Below, piece after piece: positions 52,144 through 61,610 of a stretch of DNA of 64,000 bases; position 1 is the stretch's first letter, and each line of letters begins with the position of its first letter. A program made the translations under genes and the position numbers. The notes beneath the pieces are model-generated. The model had not been told where the DNA came from. It made no database searches and saw nothing but the letters and a program-made list of their open reading frames with translations. The stretch spans positions 2,294,001 to 2,358,000 of the forward strand of contig NZ_CP082780.1 in NCBI RefSeq assembly GCF_019915265.1. Direction: 5' to 3'. This stretch comes from Bacillus aquiflavi (lineage in GTDB: Bacteria > Bacillota > Bacilli > Bacillales > Cytobacillaceae).

Positions 52144-52608
52144 TTAAATCTGTTTTTCGTTGTTCATGTTAAAAATATTTTCAGAAAAAACAACCTTTTC
52201 GACAGTTACGTTTGCTTTTTCAAATAATTCAATTGCATAAGGGTGTTTTTTATAATCCTCTGAATAGTAAACAGCTTTAATTCCAGCCTGAATGAGAGCT
52301 TTACAGCATTGTAAACAAGGAAAGTGCGTGACATATATTTCGGCTCCTTCGGTTGGAACACCAAATTTTGCGCATTGCAATAATGCATTCATTTCAGCGT
52401 GAATTGTTCTTACACAATGGTTATCAATTACATAACAACCAGCATCAATGCAATGTTCCCCGCCTGCTATAGATCCATTATATCCGCCCGCAATAATCCT
52501 CTTATCTCTTACAATCGTGGCCCCGACAGCGAGACGGGTGCATGTACTCCTTAATGCCAATAGATGGCTTTGTGCAATAAAATATTGATCCCAGGAAATC
52601 CGGTTCAT
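52144..52608 (-). CDS. comEB: ComEB, dCMP deaminase family
   Basis: A 154-residue zinc deaminase-family protein. The HAE motif (TIHAEMNAL) and PCLQCC are intact, and an inserted metal-binding region (GGEHCIDAGCYV...HCVRT) is typical of dCMP deaminases. In B. subtilis comEB lies in the comE operon but is not essential for transformation. ATG at 52608 follows GAGGG. Confidence 0.94.
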   Translation of the reverse strand: MNRISWDQYFIAQSHLLALRSTCTRLAVGATIVRDKRIIAGGYNGSIAGGEHCIDAGCYVIDNHCVRTIHAEMNALLQCAKFGVPTEGAEIYVTHFPCLQCCKALIQAGIKAVYYSEDYKKHPYAIELFEKANVTVEKVVFSENIFNMNNEKQI

Positions 52609-52682
52609 CTTCAACCCTCGTTTCTAAATATGTTCAGTCTTAAGTGTAGCCTCTTTTTAGAAATGACGTCAATTTCAATTCT

Positions 52683-53333
52683 TTACTTTACTGTTATTTC
52701 AGCTTTTAATTTTTCAAATGTCTTTTCTCCTATCCCACTAATTGACATTAAATCTTCTATTGCTTTAAAAGGTCCATTTTTTTCACGATATTCAATGATT
52801 GCTGACGCTTTAGAAGGTCCGATCCCTGGTAGAGTTTCAAGCTCTTCTTGACTTCCTTTATTTATATTAACTTTTCCACCATCACTACCTCCTGCTGTTG
52901 TGATATTAGTACTAAAATCGACATGTCCTTCTTCTGCTTTCGTTGGAATATAAATGACCATTTCATCTTCAACATGCATCGCAAAGTTAATCTGTTTTTC
53001 ATCTGCTTCATCAGTTAATCCGCCAGCTCTATCTACTAAATCAATTACCCGCTCAGAAGCAATCGCTGTGTACACACCCGGTTTTTGCACCGCACCTTTA
53101 AGATCAATCATAAGAACTTGATTATTTAGTTCACCTGCTTCATTTTTTTCTGCTTCTTTCTTTTCTGCTGTTTGCTGTTCTTGTAATAGCCAATCATCCT
53201 GTTGCTGGGTAGTAGATTGATCTCGGAAGTAATCAAAGCTATAAAAACTTATAACACAGAAAACGCAAAACAAAACACCCATACATATAAGCAAAAGTTT
53301 CTTATGCTCAGAAATCCAAGTAAATATTTTCAT
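52683..53333 (-). CDS. comEA: ComEA DNA receptor
   Basis: A 216-residue membrane-anchored DNA-binding competence protein. It has an N-terminal membrane helix (~12-32), a Gln/Glu-rich spacer, a SLBB-like domain (VDLKGAVQKPGVY, ~75-135) and a C-terminal helix-hairpin-helix pair (LETLPGIGPSKA and LMSISGIGEKT). First gene of comEA-comEB-comEC; divergent from comER with 86 bases between. Confidence 0.95.
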   Translation of the reverse strand: MKIFTWISEHKKLLLICMGVLFCVFCVISFYSFDYFRDQSTTQQQDDWLLQEQQTAEKKEAEKNEAGELNNQVLMIDLKGAVQKPGVYTAIASERVIDLVDRAGGLTDEADEKQINFAMHVEDEMVIYIPTKAEEGHVDFSTNITTAGGSDGGKVNINKGSQEELETLPGIGPSKASAIIEYREKNGPFKAIEDLMSISGIGEKTFEKLKAEITVK

Positions 53334-53419
53334 CAATCCTTTCTTTAAATGTCATATTAAAAGATTTTTCTCATAATGTAATAAAAGAATAAATATTTGT
53401 ATGAAGGAGGGATGAAACA

Positions 53420-54253
53420 TTGAAGTTAGGGATAATTGGTACTGGCAATATGGGGAGAATTTTGACTGAGGCCATGATTGATGGAAAAGTTGTTTCCCCT
53501 TCTTCTGTAACGATAATGAATCGGACAAAATCTAAAGCAATCATGCTTAAACATAAATATAAAGAGATTAATGTAGTAGATCATGCAGAGGAAGCTGTTC
53601 AAAACTCAAGGTTAATTTTTCTTTGTGTAAAACCTCATGATATGTTTGCTGTTTTACACAAAATTAAACCAAGCTTAACAAAAAATCATTGTCTCATTTC
53701 TATCACAAGCCCAGTATCAGTTGAACAACTCAAAACAGTTGTATCTTGCTCTGTTGCAAGGGCAATTCCAAGTATCACGAATAGAGCTCTTGCTGGTGTA
53801 GCCCTTATCACTTTTGGAGAAAACTGTTCTATTTTTTGGAAAGAAGTGATCTGGAATATATTTTCGGAAATTTCCAAGCCTGTAGAGATAAATAATGATA
53901 TTACAAGAGTTGCTTCTGATATTGTCAGCTGCGGACCAGCTTTTTACAGTTATATAACCCAGCGCCTTATTAATGCGGCCGTTAAAGAAACAAAGATTGA
54001 TATAAATACGGCAACAAAGTTAGCTAGTGAAATGTTAATTGGACTTGGGGAACTTTTACGGAAAGGCTATTATACACTGCCAACGTTACAAGAGAAAGTT
54101 TGTGTAAAAGGCGGAATTACTGGAGAAGGGATAAAAGTTCTAGAAGAGGAGCTTGAAGACGTCTTTGAACAGCTGTTTCGAGCTACACATTTAAAATATG
54201 AAGAGGATCTAGATGAGACAACAAAACACTTTTCAGTAAAAAATTCTACGTAA
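53420..54253 (+). CDS. comER: ComER, pyrroline-5-carboxylate reductase-like
   Basis: A 277-residue protein of the P5C reductase family: Rossmann motif GIIGTGNMG at the start and a dimerisation domain with SCGPAFYSYI and GGITGEGI. It sits divergent from comEA as in Bacillus. In B. subtilis it is not needed for competence; a sporulation role has been proposed. TTG start follows AAGGAGG. Confidence 0.92.
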   Translation: MKLGIIGTGNMGRILTEAMIDGKVVSPSSVTIMNRTKSKAIMLKHKYKEINVVDHAEEAVQNSRLIFLCVKPHDMFAVLHKIKPSLTKNHCLISITSPVSVEQLKTVVSCSVARAIPSITNRALAGVALITFGENCSIFWKEVIWNIFSEISKPVEINNDITRVASDIVSCGPAFYSYITQRLINAAVKETKIDINTATKLASEMLIGLGELLRKGYYTLPTLQEKVCVKGGITGEGIKVLEEELEDVFEQLFRATHLKYEEDLDETTKHFSVKNST

Positions 54254-54289
54254 AAATCAAAATTCCTTTTTTTATTTTAATCTTTTTAG

Positions 54290-54334
54290 CGATCGTGAGC
54301 TGCGCTTATTAAGAGCCAGCTCATGATCGTTTTA
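54290..54334 (+). terminator. comER terminator
   Basis: A 13-bp inverted repeat CGATCGTGAGCTG / CAGCTCATGATCG with one G-U pair, 14-base loop, then TTTT. Lies between convergent comER and yqeM. Confidence 0.82.
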
Positions 54335-54340
54335 TCTGCC

Positions 54341-55090
54341 CTAATATGACTTTATTGCAGTAAAAAATAGTCTTTCTGCATTTTTCTTATAATGATTATC
54401 TCCAAAATCGCTGTTTATTTCAAGCAATTTAAATCCTGCTTCTTTTAACCATATTTCATATTGTTCAACAGCAAAAATACGCTGCATATGAAGTTCATCA
54501 AAGCGTTTATACTGACCTGTTCGTTCATCCAACACAAAAAAAGTTAATTCATGTTCAACGCTATTTGTGTGTTCTCCTTGATAGCAATGCCACACGTATG
54601 AAATATCTTCATCATTTAAACCGAATGTATTATTCATAAAAATATTCGTTAATTTATAAATAGAATGAACATCAAAAATAAATAAACCATGATCATTTAA
54701 ATGGTCATATACTCGTTTAAACGTATTTAAAACGTCACATTCCTCTTCTAAATAATTCAAAGAGTCACAAAAAACAACTATCACATCAAAATGATCTAAT
54801 CCTTCTAACTCAGCCATATTTTGTTGAAAAAAAGAAATGTCTGCACATTCTTTTTTTGCTTTTTCTTGAGCAATCGTTAGCATATTACTCGATAAATCGA
54901 CTCCTGTCACTTCATAACCTGCATGTGCCATTCTAACTGACAACTCCCCAGTACCACAAGCGAGGTCAAGAAGCTTCTTTCCCTGTACATGATATTTTGC
55001 TATTTTTGAGCGAGTAAAATCAACCCATTTGTCGTATGGAACGTCTTTCATTAAGTGGTCATAAAGATAAGCAAAATGCTCGTACGTCAT
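54341..55090 (-). CDS. yqeM: class I SAM-dependent methyltransferase YqeM
   Basis: A 249-residue methyltransferase with the SAM motif LLDLACGTGELS (~40-51) and GVDLSSNML. The substrate is unknown. It is the last gene of the yqeG-...-yqeM operon, 15 bases after rsfS. Confidence 0.88.
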   Translation of the reverse strand: MTYEHFAYLYDHLMKDVPYDKWVDFTRSKIAKYHVQGKKLLDLACGTGELSVRMAHAGYEVTGVDLSSNMLTIAQEKAKKECADISFFQQNMAELEGLDHFDVIVVFCDSLNYLEEECDVLNTFKRVYDHLNDHGLFIFDVHSIYKLTNIFMNNTFGLNDEDISYVWHCYQGEHTNSVEHELTFFVLDERTGQYKRFDELHMQRIFAVEQYEIWLKEAGFKLLEINSDFGDNHYKKNAERLFFTAIKSY

Positions 55091-55105
55091 CGCTCTAGCC
55101 CTAGA

Positions 55106-55444
55106 TTATATATTTTCAATTGGAGCATCTCCCCAAAGCCGCTCTAAATTATAATAACTTCTTTCCTCCCGATGGAATATATGAGCAACAACATCGCCGA
55201 GATCGACTAACACCCATTTTCCTTCATCATAGCCTTCAAGCCTTTTAACTGTAAAGCCTTGCTTTTCTACTTTTTCTTTTATCTCGCGAGCAATTGCCTG
55301 AACTTGTTTATTAGAGTTGCCGTGACAAATGATAAAATAATCGGCAATTAATGAAATGCCTTTCATATTCAACACAATGAGATCTTCGGCCTTTTTATCA
55401 TCAGCTGCTTTACAGGCAGTTTCTAACAATTGACGTTCTCTCAT
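55106..55444 (-). CDS. rsfS: ribosomal silencing factor RsfS
   Basis: A 112-residue RsfS (YqeL) that binds L14 on the large subunit and blocks subunit joining in starvation. Typical YFIICHGNSNKQVQAIA and GDVVAHIFHREERSYYNLERLW are seen. ATG follows GGAGG. Confidence 0.95.
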   Translation of the reverse strand: MRERQLLETACKAADDKKAEDLIVLNMKGISLIADYFIICHGNSNKQVQAIAREIKEKVEKQGFTVKRLEGYDEGKWVLVDLGDVVAHIFHREERSYYNLERLWGDAPIENI

Positions 55445-55448
55445 TCAA

Positions 55449-56015
55449 TCAATCCTCCTTGTTCATGACAAGATCATTGTAAGTGTGAAATGTTTCTGGA
55501 TAGATGGCTTTTTTCTTTTTTAAAAGAAACGTTATTGTATTTCTAATTGAAACAATTAATGCTTCATTTAAATCTACTTTAGCAATTTCCCTTACTTCGT
55601 CAACACCAGGGAATTGCCTTCCGGGCTCAATATAATCCGCAAGAAAAATAATCTTTTCTAAAAGAGACATTTTAGGACGTCCCGATGTATGGTAGCGAAT
55701 TGCATCTAAAACTTCTTCATCCGTTATACCCGCTTCTTTTTCCACTAAATATGCACCGACTGGAGCATGCCAAAGTTCTGAATGAAAATGAAGGAGATTT
55801 TTCGGTAAATGTTGACTGATAATAATTTCCTTCATTTCACTTTTAGGACGAAATTTTGCATAATCATGAAATATTGCTGCTAATTCAGCTTTTTTTTCAT
55901 TAGCTCCATAGTTATTTGCAAGCTTAACAGCCGTTTCCGCCACACCTATCGTATGTTGATAGCGATGGTCAGTTAATTGCTTTTTGACAAGCTGCAATGC
56001 TGCTTCACGATCCAT
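55449..56015 (-). CDS. yqeK: HD-domain YqeK, probable Ap4A hydrolase
   Basis: A 188-residue HD-superfamily hydrolase with histidine and aspartate metal ligands ([30 protein letters not shown]). Family members split Ap4A symmetrically to ADP. It overlaps the end of nadD by 11 bases, so the two are coupled; rsfS follows after four bases. Confidence 0.94.
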   Translation of the reverse strand: MDREAALQLVKKQLTDHRYQHTIGVAETAVKLANNYGANEKKAELAAIFHDYAKFRPKSEMKEIIISQHLPKNLLHFHSELWHAPVGAYLVEKEAGITDEEVLDAIRYHTSGRPKMSLLEKIIFLADYIEPGRQFPGVDEVREIAKVDLNEALIVSIRNTITFLLKKKKAIYPETFHTYNDLVMNKED

Positions 56016-56574
56016 ATAAATGATTCTCCTTTATGTAAAGTCTAACCGAATCATGCAGTAAGTACCGGACCGATCTTCCTGTTTTTAAACGTTCACGAAT
56101 CATACTCGATGAAAAACCTATCTCAGGAATATCTACATAAACGACTGGATAAGTAGTTTCGTGTTTGAAAGTCGGCCTCTTCACCCCTACAAATTGAACA
56201 AGTTGAACTAATTGATCAATTTGCTGCCATTTCGGTAAATATTCAATCATATCCGCACCGATGATAAAATAAAATTGATGATTCGGATATAATGTAGTTA
56301 ACATTTTCATCGTATCATACGTATAAGACCGCCCAGGACGCTTTAATTCAATTGTTTCAACGCGAAATTTTGGGTGATCCTTAATACATAACTGTAACAT
56401 GTTTACCCGATCTTCATTGCAAACATTTGCTGATTTTTCTTTATGAGGAGGATCTTGATTAGGCATAAACCAAATTTCGTCAAGCTGCAAACTGCATAAA
56501 ACCTCATTTGCAATGAGGAGATGTCCATAGTGGGGCGGATCAAAAGTCCCTCCAAATATACCGATTTTTTTCAT
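56005..56574 (-). CDS. nadD: nicotinate-nucleotide adenylyltransferase
   Basis: A 189-residue NadD, making deamido-NAD from nicotinate mononucleotide and ATP. Nucleotidyltransferase motifs [11 protein letters not shown] (8-18) and [10 protein letters not shown] (near residue 160) are intact. It follows yhbY by 21 bases. Confidence 0.96.
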   Translation of the reverse strand: MKKIGIFGGTFDPPHYGHLLIANEVLCSLQLDEIWFMPNQDPPHKEKSANVCNEDRVNMLQLCIKDHPKFRVETIELKRPGRSYTYDTMKMLTTLYPNHQFYFIIGADMIEYLPKWQQIDQLVQLVQFVGVKRPTFKHETTYPVVYVDIPEIGFSSSMIRERLKTGRSVRYLLHDSVRLYIKENHLYGS

Positions 56575-56595
56575 TTCATTCTCTCCAAGTTTGCT

Positions 56596-56886
56596 TTAAG
56601 GAAGTATTATTTGCTTATTTTCCTTCGATTCTTTATATAAAACAATTATATTGCCAATGGTTTGTACAAGTTCTGCATTCAAACCAGTTTTAAGCTTGTC
56701 AGCAATTGTTCCCTTATCTTCTTCACAGTTTTGCAAAATATTTATTTTAATTAATTCTCTAGCTTCAAGTGCATCATTCATTGTCTTTAGCATGTTATCA
56801 TTTACGCCACCTTTTCCAACTTGGAAAATGGGATTTAAATGGTGAGCTTTTGCTCGTAAAAATCTTTTTTGTTTTCCAGTTAACAT
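56596..56886 (-). CDS. yhbY: CRM-domain RNA-binding protein YhbY
   Basis: A 96-residue CRM-domain protein (YqeI) associated with 50S assembly. The GKGG motif (QVGKGGVND, ~23-31) and the basic N-terminus are typical. Eight-base gap after aroE. Confidence 0.94.
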   Translation of the reverse strand: MLTGKQKRFLRAKAHHLNPIFQVGKGGVNDNMLKTMNDALEARELIKINILQNCEEDKGTIADKLKTGLNAELVQTIGNIIVLYKESKENKQIILP

Positions 56887-56893
56887 ATTCGTC

Positions 56894-57724
56894 TTAACCC
56901 CCCAGCTGGTTCATCATATTTCGCTTCATCATTTCTGTATCTGGAAACATTCCGGTCCATTTTTCAAATGCAAGTGCACCTTGATAGACAAACATTTGTA
57001 AACCGTTCTGAACAATTGCTCCTTTCTTCTTTGCTTCTCGTAAAAATTTCGTTTCAAGTGGATTATAAATAATATCACTCACAATTGTACCGCTTTTTAT
57101 ATTTTTTGCAGAAAAAGGGATACCCTCTAGTTGTGGCGACATTCCAATAGACGTTGTTTGAATAATAATATTATAATCATTCGCACATTCTTCACCTTCA
57201 CTCATTGTTAAAGAGCGGGATCGCACTGAAAAGGGACATGTAGAAATAAGCGATTCAGCTCTTTCGATTGTACGATTGGCAATGTCGATATCACTAACCC
57301 CTTCACTGGCAAGCGAGAAATAAATCGCCCGTGCCGCTCCTCCTGCACCAATGATTAATACCTTTTTTCCTAACAATTCAACTATCTTTTCACGTAAACC
57401 GCGGACAAAACCGCTTCCGTCTGTATTATACCCAATTAACCTTCCATTTTCGTTAACTACGGTATTTACTGCTCCAATTGTTTTTGCAAGCGGATCAAGC
57501 TGATCAAGAAAAGGGATGATCGCCGTTTTATGCGGGGCTGTCACATTAAATCCGGAAATACCAATAGCTTTTAAACCTTTGATCGCATCTTCTAAATATT
57601 CTTGCTGAACTCGTAATGGATGATAATGGGCATCTATTTTATAAAAAGAAAATAAATCATTATGCATTATAGGAGACATTGAATGTGCAATTGGGTCCCC
57701 AATAACAGCAAATAAATTTTCCAC
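56894..57724 (-). CDS. aroE: shikimate dehydrogenase
   Basis: A 276-residue NADP-dependent shikimate dehydrogenase of aromatic amino-acid synthesis. Substrate residues SMSP (~15-18), catalytic Lys66 (VTAPHK) and Asp102 (NTDGSG), and the cofactor loop GAGGAAR are present. GTG start follows a G-rich site. It lies 51 bases after yqeH. Confidence 0.96.
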   Translation of the reverse strand: MENLFAVIGDPIAHSMSPIMHNDLFSFYKIDAHYHPLRVQQEYLEDAIKGLKAIGISGFNVTAPHKTAIIPFLDQLDPLAKTIGAVNTVVNENGRLIGYNTDGSGFVRGLREKIVELLGKKVLIIGAGGAARAIYFSLASEGVSDIDIANRTIERAESLISTCPFSVRSRSLTMSEGEECANDYNIIIQTTSIGMSPQLEGIPFSAKNIKSGTIVSDIIYNPLETKFLREAKKKGAIVQNGLQMFVYQGALAFEKWTGMFPDTEMMKRNMMNQLGG

Positions 57725-57775
57725 AAAATCCCCCCTTAAAAACCGTTCATTTCTCTTCTAAAAATGATTGCTCCA

Positions 57776-58883
57776 CTATATGAGCGATTTTCTAATTAAA
57801 ACATGAACCCCTTCTGGAACATGGACAATAACTTTAGCTTTAGGTTCAACAACGGTTACCCAGCCAAGACCTGAAAAAACGATATCAACTTTGCCTTCTG
57901 TTATTGAAAACTCTTTTTTTCTAAATTTAGGAAATGATTTAAGCTGTTCTTTTCTTGGAGGAGTTAACATCTCTCCAACATGGTTTTCAAATAACGTAGC
58001 CGCTTTTTCTGTTTTAGTGCGGTGAATGTTGATCCGATTGAAAAAAATAACATACGAGCGAACGATGTCCGCCTTTTATATAATCTAGTCTTGCTAATCC
58101 TCCAAAAAATAATGTTTGTCCTTCATTAAGCTGGTATACTTTTGGTTTTATCTCTCTGCTAGGTGTAATTATTTTCAAATCCCGCTTATCAACAAAATGA
58201 GACATCTGATGATGATTTATAATTCCTGGGGTATCAATGATTGCTTTGCCATCTTCAAGCGGAATTTCGATCACATCAAGAGTTGTCCCAGGAAAATGGG
58301 AAGTAGTAATTACGTCATCTTCCCCAGAAAATTCTTTTATTATTCTATTAATGAACGTAGACTTTCCTACATTTGTACAACCGACAACATAAACATCTTT
58401 CCCATCACGATAATAATCGATTGCTTCTGCTGCTTCTTTAACAAAATGACCTGTTGCAGCACTAATTAAAAATACATCTTCTGGCTTTAAACCTAGCTGC
58501 TTAGCCTCATACTTCATCCAATTAATCAATTTAGATTTTTTAACTGATTTTGGTAAAAGATCAACTTTATTTCCAATCAGTAAAATTTTATTTTTGCCAA
58601 CAAAACGATGAAGACCAGGTAACCAACTTCCATTAAAATCAAAAATATCAACAATCTTAACAATTAACGCATCTTTATTTCCAATTTCATGTAAAATATT
58701 TAAAAAATCATTATCTGTAAGAGACACATCCTGCACTTCATTATAATGTTTCAACCGAAAGCAACGTTGGCAAATAATCTGTTCTTTTTCTAACGAAGAA
58801 GGAGGCGCATAACCGATTTCGTTACGGTTCACTGTTTGAATTTTTACCCCGCAGCCTACGCAAATATGTTGATGTCGATTCAC
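57776..58883 (-). CDS. yqeH: ribosome biogenesis GTPase YqeH, frameshifted as sequenced
   Basis: A circularly permuted GTPase needed for 30S assembly. An N-terminal zinc finger (CVGCG and CQRC) is followed by NKVDL, the G1 motif GCTNVGKST and DTPGI. The first frame ends at 58014 after a wrong tail (Q-S-D-Q-H-S-P-H). Removing one T from the T7 run at 58041-58047 joins it to the frame coding N-R-I-N-I-H-R-T-K and on to the normal C-terminus (FSGLGWVTV, RKSLI), about 368 residues. The GTG at 58883 follows GGAGG. Sequence error, slippage or mutation cannot be told apart here. Confidence 0.9.
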
Positions 58884-58885
58884 AT

Positions 58886-59401
58886 TCAATCCTCCCATTG
58901 AATCATTCCTTTTCTTTTAAACCAATTTAAAATTCTCCTTTCAATCATCCGGTTAAACTTTGTTGCAAAACCGTCTGTTTGAGCAACAGGAACAACGAGA
59001 ATTGTATAAAATCCGGATCGATTGCCTCCTAATATATCGGTTAAAAGCTGATCACCAATTACAACAACTTCTGTTTTGTTTAATTTCATCCTCGTAAGTG
59101 CTTTATGAAAAGCAGCTGTAAACGGCTTTCGTGCACGAAAAATAAATGGAATCTTATGTGGGTCTGAAAAAGCTTTTACTCGATCTTCATTATTATTTGA
59201 AACAATTGTAACGGAAATATTATGTTGTTGCATGCTTTCAAACCACTTAATCAGCTTTGGCGTTGCATTTGGACGATCCCATTCTACTAGAGTATTATCC
59301 AAGTCAGTAATAATTCCTTTAATGCCTTTTTCTTTTAATCTCTCTGGCGTAATTTCAAAAATACTCTTTACATGTTCATTAGGTAAAAATTTCTTCAACA
59401 A
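58886..59401 (-). CDS. yqeG: YqeG family HAD IIIA-type phosphatase
   Basis: A 171-residue HAD-superfamily phosphatase with DLDNTLVEW (catalytic Asp pair), TIVSNN, and GDQLLTDI. The physiological substrate is not known; related proteins dephosphorylate phosphatidylglycerophosphate. A TTG at 59401 is the likely start, seven bases after GAGGTG. First gene of the eight-gene operon through yqeM. Confidence 0.9.
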   Translation of the reverse strand: MLKKFLPNEHVKSIFEITPERLKEKGIKGIITDLDNTLVEWDRPNATPKLIKWFESMQQHNISVTIVSNNNEDRVKAFSDPHKIPFIFRARKPFTAAFHKALTRMKLNKTEVVVIGDQLLTDILGGNRSGFYTILVVPVAQTDGFATKFNRMIERRILNWFKRKGMIQWED

Positions 59402-59446
59402 TGACTTACACCTCATTAGAGTTTATTCCAAATTTTTAATAACGTA

Positions 59447-59475
59447 ATCATAACTAATTTTATAACAGCTTTCAA
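59447..59475 (-). promoter_or_regulatory. sigma-A promoter of the yqeG operon
   Basis: TTGAAA (59470-59475) and TATGAT (59447-59452), 17-base spacing on the minus strand, about 45 bases before the yqeG start. Confidence 0.8.
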
Positions 59476-59570
59476 AGCATAACTGTATTTTCGGCAAAAA
59501 ATCCAGCTTTTTGCGTTTATTTTAAAAACTTAGTCAAAGTATGACGAGTTTCGTAATTTTCAAAAAACTT

Positions 59571-59577
59571 TTCGACA
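59571..59577 (-). promoter_or_regulatory. possible Spo0A box upstream of yqeG/sda
   Basis: TGTCGAA on the minus strand matches the 0A-box core. It lies between the yqeG promoter and the DnaA boxes. One short match only. Confidence 0.3.
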
Positions 59578-59599
59578 ATATAGCACCGTTTTAAACATC

Positions 59600-59771
59600 T
59601 GTGGATAACTTTATACACAATTCACACAATGATTTATATAGGTTTCGCTAAATTATAAACAACTTAATCACAGGTTATCCACTAGTGTTTGTGGATAACG
59701 GAACAATTGTTCTAACTGCGTATATTTGTTAAAGTATGAATAAGCAAATAACTTGTCCCATTTTATACACA
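59600..59771. promoter_or_regulatory. DnaA-box cluster upstream of sda
   Basis: Five sites: TGTGGATAA (59600-59608), TTATACACA (59611-59619), TTATCCACT (59675-59683, one mismatch), TGTGGATAA (59690-59698) and TTATACACA (59763-59771). DnaA activates sda in B. subtilis through such boxes. A perfect palindrome GAACAATTGTTC (59701-59712) lies among them. Confidence 0.9.
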
Positions 59772-59823
59772 TCTTTGTATGAATTTAGAATTGCTTTTCT
59801 ATTCCATTGGAGGTGAATAACTA

Positions 59824-59964
59824 ATGAGAAGGTTATCAGACAAGTTATTAATAGAATCGTATTATAAAGCAATTGAACTAAATTTAAATCCTGAATTTAT
59901 ACGCCTCATTGAAATAGAAATTCACCGACGCTCCTTGCCTTTTAAAATTAAGGTATCATCATAA
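59824..59964 (+). CDS. sda: sporulation checkpoint inhibitor Sda
   Basis: A 46-residue helical-hairpin protein reading [16 protein letters not shown] and ending V-S-S, closely matching Sda. Sda blocks the sporulation kinase KinA when replication is perturbed. The ATG follows GGAGGTG. The DnaA boxes upstream link its transcription to DnaA activity. Confidence 0.95.
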   Translation: MRRLSDKLLIESYYKAIELNLNPEFIRLIEIEIHRRSLPFKIKVSS

Positions 59965-59998
59965 AATCTATTACACAATATGTAAACTTTCCTTGAAG

Positions 59999-60024
59999 AA
60001 AGCCCGCTAGCAGGGGCTTTTTTT
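59999..60024 (+). terminator. sda terminator
   Basis: Perfect 7-bp arms AAAGCCC / GGGCTTT, eight-base loop, then more T; lies between convergent sda and psd. Confidence 0.88.
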
Positions 60025-60027
60025 CCT

Positions 60028-60813
60028 TTATTTTGTGATGAAATGACCAATTTTTTCCCCAACTTTAATGTTCATAGGAACTTGCAATAAAGGACAAACT
60101 TGAAATGTATTTTTTTCAAATAAAAGTACCACAGTTGATCCAAACGTAAAATAAGCTATTTCTTGGCCTTTTGTTAATTGGACTTGCTCATAAGTTAACT
60201 CAATTGAGTTCACACACATAGCTCCGACTTTAACAATCGCAATATGACCCCTTTCATGTTGCATCTCTGTTATTTTTCGGTAGTTTTTTGAAAGAGGACT
60301 TTTTCCGTATTTTAGTCCAAGTTTATTAACAGGAAACGATTTATTTCCTAAAGTCCAATGATCTGTTATTTTTCCACTTGCTGGACTATGGATACGATGG
60401 TAATGGCTTGGACTTAAATAAAAGATCATATAAGTACCGTTCAAATATTTTTGTAAATGCTCATCGCTTCCAATCATTTCTGAAACTGAATAAACTTTTC
60501 CTTTCACAATAATTTGATTATTTGCTTCTTTTTCCCCAATATCTTCTATAACTGCATCAACAGGACTAAAAACAGAATTTGTTTCATCATTGATTTTCCG
60601 AGCATCTGCTTTTAGTTTTCTTACAAATAAATCATGTAATGTTGCGTAATGATTTAGCGGGAACTCCATTTCTTGTTTATTCAACTGATAAATTTTTGCA
60701 AATGACGGAATAAGTAAGCGGCTTAGTTTTGATGTTGCTAATTTTTTCAATAAATATGAAGTCCATTTTCCATTAGTAAGTTCAATGAGGGCGCGATAAA
60801 TTGTTTGAATCAT
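60028..60813 (-). CDS. psd: phosphatidylserine decarboxylase
   Basis: A 261-residue Psd that makes phosphatidylethanolamine. The proenzyme autocleaves at the G-S-T motif near Ser226 (FGST) to form the pyruvoyl group. FSPVDAVI and the YHRIHSP histidines are also present. ATG follows GGAGG. Divergent from pssA, the preceding enzyme of the pathway. Confidence 0.95.
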   Translation of the reverse strand: MIQTIYRALIELTNGKWTSYLLKKLATSKLSRLLIPSFAKIYQLNKQEMEFPLNHYATLHDLFVRKLKADARKINDETNSVFSPVDAVIEDIGEKEANNQIIVKGKVYSVSEMIGSDEHLQKYLNGTYMIFYLSPSHYHRIHSPASGKITDHWTLGNKSFPVNKLGLKYGKSPLSKNYRKITEMQHERGHIAIVKVGAMCVNSIELTYEQVQLTKGQEIAYFTFGSTVVLLFEKNTFQVCPLLQVPMNIKVGEKIGHFITK

Positions 60814-60941
60814 GCCAATACCTCCAAAAAAATACAGATATTATCTTTACTTACGATCATAAAAAAGCTAGAATAAAAATACCATTATATAATACAATGT
60901 TATTTCTTGCAGCTAAATATAGTTATGTGGTATGTCTACTG

Positions 60942-60967
60942 TTGCACTAGCACTACCGTGCATCCTA
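60942..60967. repeat. pssA-flanking repeat, upstream copy
   Basis: GTTGCAC followed after a few bases by TACCGTGCAT-CTA; the same two blocks recur at 61611-61652 downstream of pssA. Confidence 0.45.
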
Positions 60968-60973
60968 ACCATT

Positions 60974-60979
60974 ATAATA
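60974..60979 (+). promoter_or_regulatory. possible -10 of pssA
   Basis: A perfect TATAAT about 75 bases upstream of the pssA start; no good -35 was found. Confidence 0.35.
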
Positions 60980-61052
60980 TCATTATCTTTTAATGAGTGA
61001 GGATTAAAAAAGGATTGATGTGTATTTTTATGGGATGAAAGGAGTGAGTGAA

Positions 61053-61592
61053 TTGTTTTTATCAAACGTTTTAGATCAAACATTAAAAAAAATAAAGTCT
61101 CAAACAGCAAACGTTCTTACATTGACAAACTTATCGCTAGGCGGATTTGCTATTATTTTCATTTTAAAAGGACAGCTAAATTTAAGTCTGCTGCTAATTT
61201 TTATTGCTGTACTTACAGATCGATTTGATGGAGCAGCTGCTAGAAAATTTAACATTGAATCAGAATTAGGCAAACAACTTGATTCAATGAGTGATATTAT
61301 TTCGTTTGGCGTTGCACCTGCACTGTTAATGTATCAAGGAATTTTATTTGAGTTCGGTGCGCCAGGTTCATTTTTCACTTTTTTTTATATCGGTTGTGGT
61401 GCTTTTCGCCTTGCCCGCTTTAATATTAGCGAAAATAATGGTTATTTTACTGGCTTGCCAATTACCGCGGCTGGTTGTTTAGCTACACTAAGCTTTCTTG
61501 CTATTCCGTATGCTCCTGCGCAATTATTTTTATTTATCATGATTATTTTATCGTTCCTAATGATTAGTCCATTCAAATTAAAAAAGGTTTAA
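61053..61592 (+). CDS. pssA: CDP-diacylglycerol-serine O-phosphatidyltransferase
   Basis: A 179-residue membrane enzyme that makes phosphatidylserine. The CDP-alcohol phosphatidyltransferase signature D-x2-D-G-x2-A-R ... G-x3-D-x3-D is present (DRFDGAAARK, GKQLDSMSD), with about six membrane helices. The TTG at 61053 follows GGAG at proper spacing; the frame extends 11 codons upstream through that site. Confidence 0.93.
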   Translation: MFLSNVLDQTLKKIKSQTANVLTLTNLSLGGFAIIFILKGQLNLSLLLIFIAVLTDRFDGAAARKFNIESELGKQLDSMSDIISFGVAPALLMYQGILFEFGAPGSFFTFFYIGCGAFRLARFNISENNGYFTGLPITAAGCLATLSFLAIPYAPAQLFLFIMIILSFLMISPFKLKKV

Positions 61593-61610
61593 TCTTAAGG
61601 TAAGGTGATA

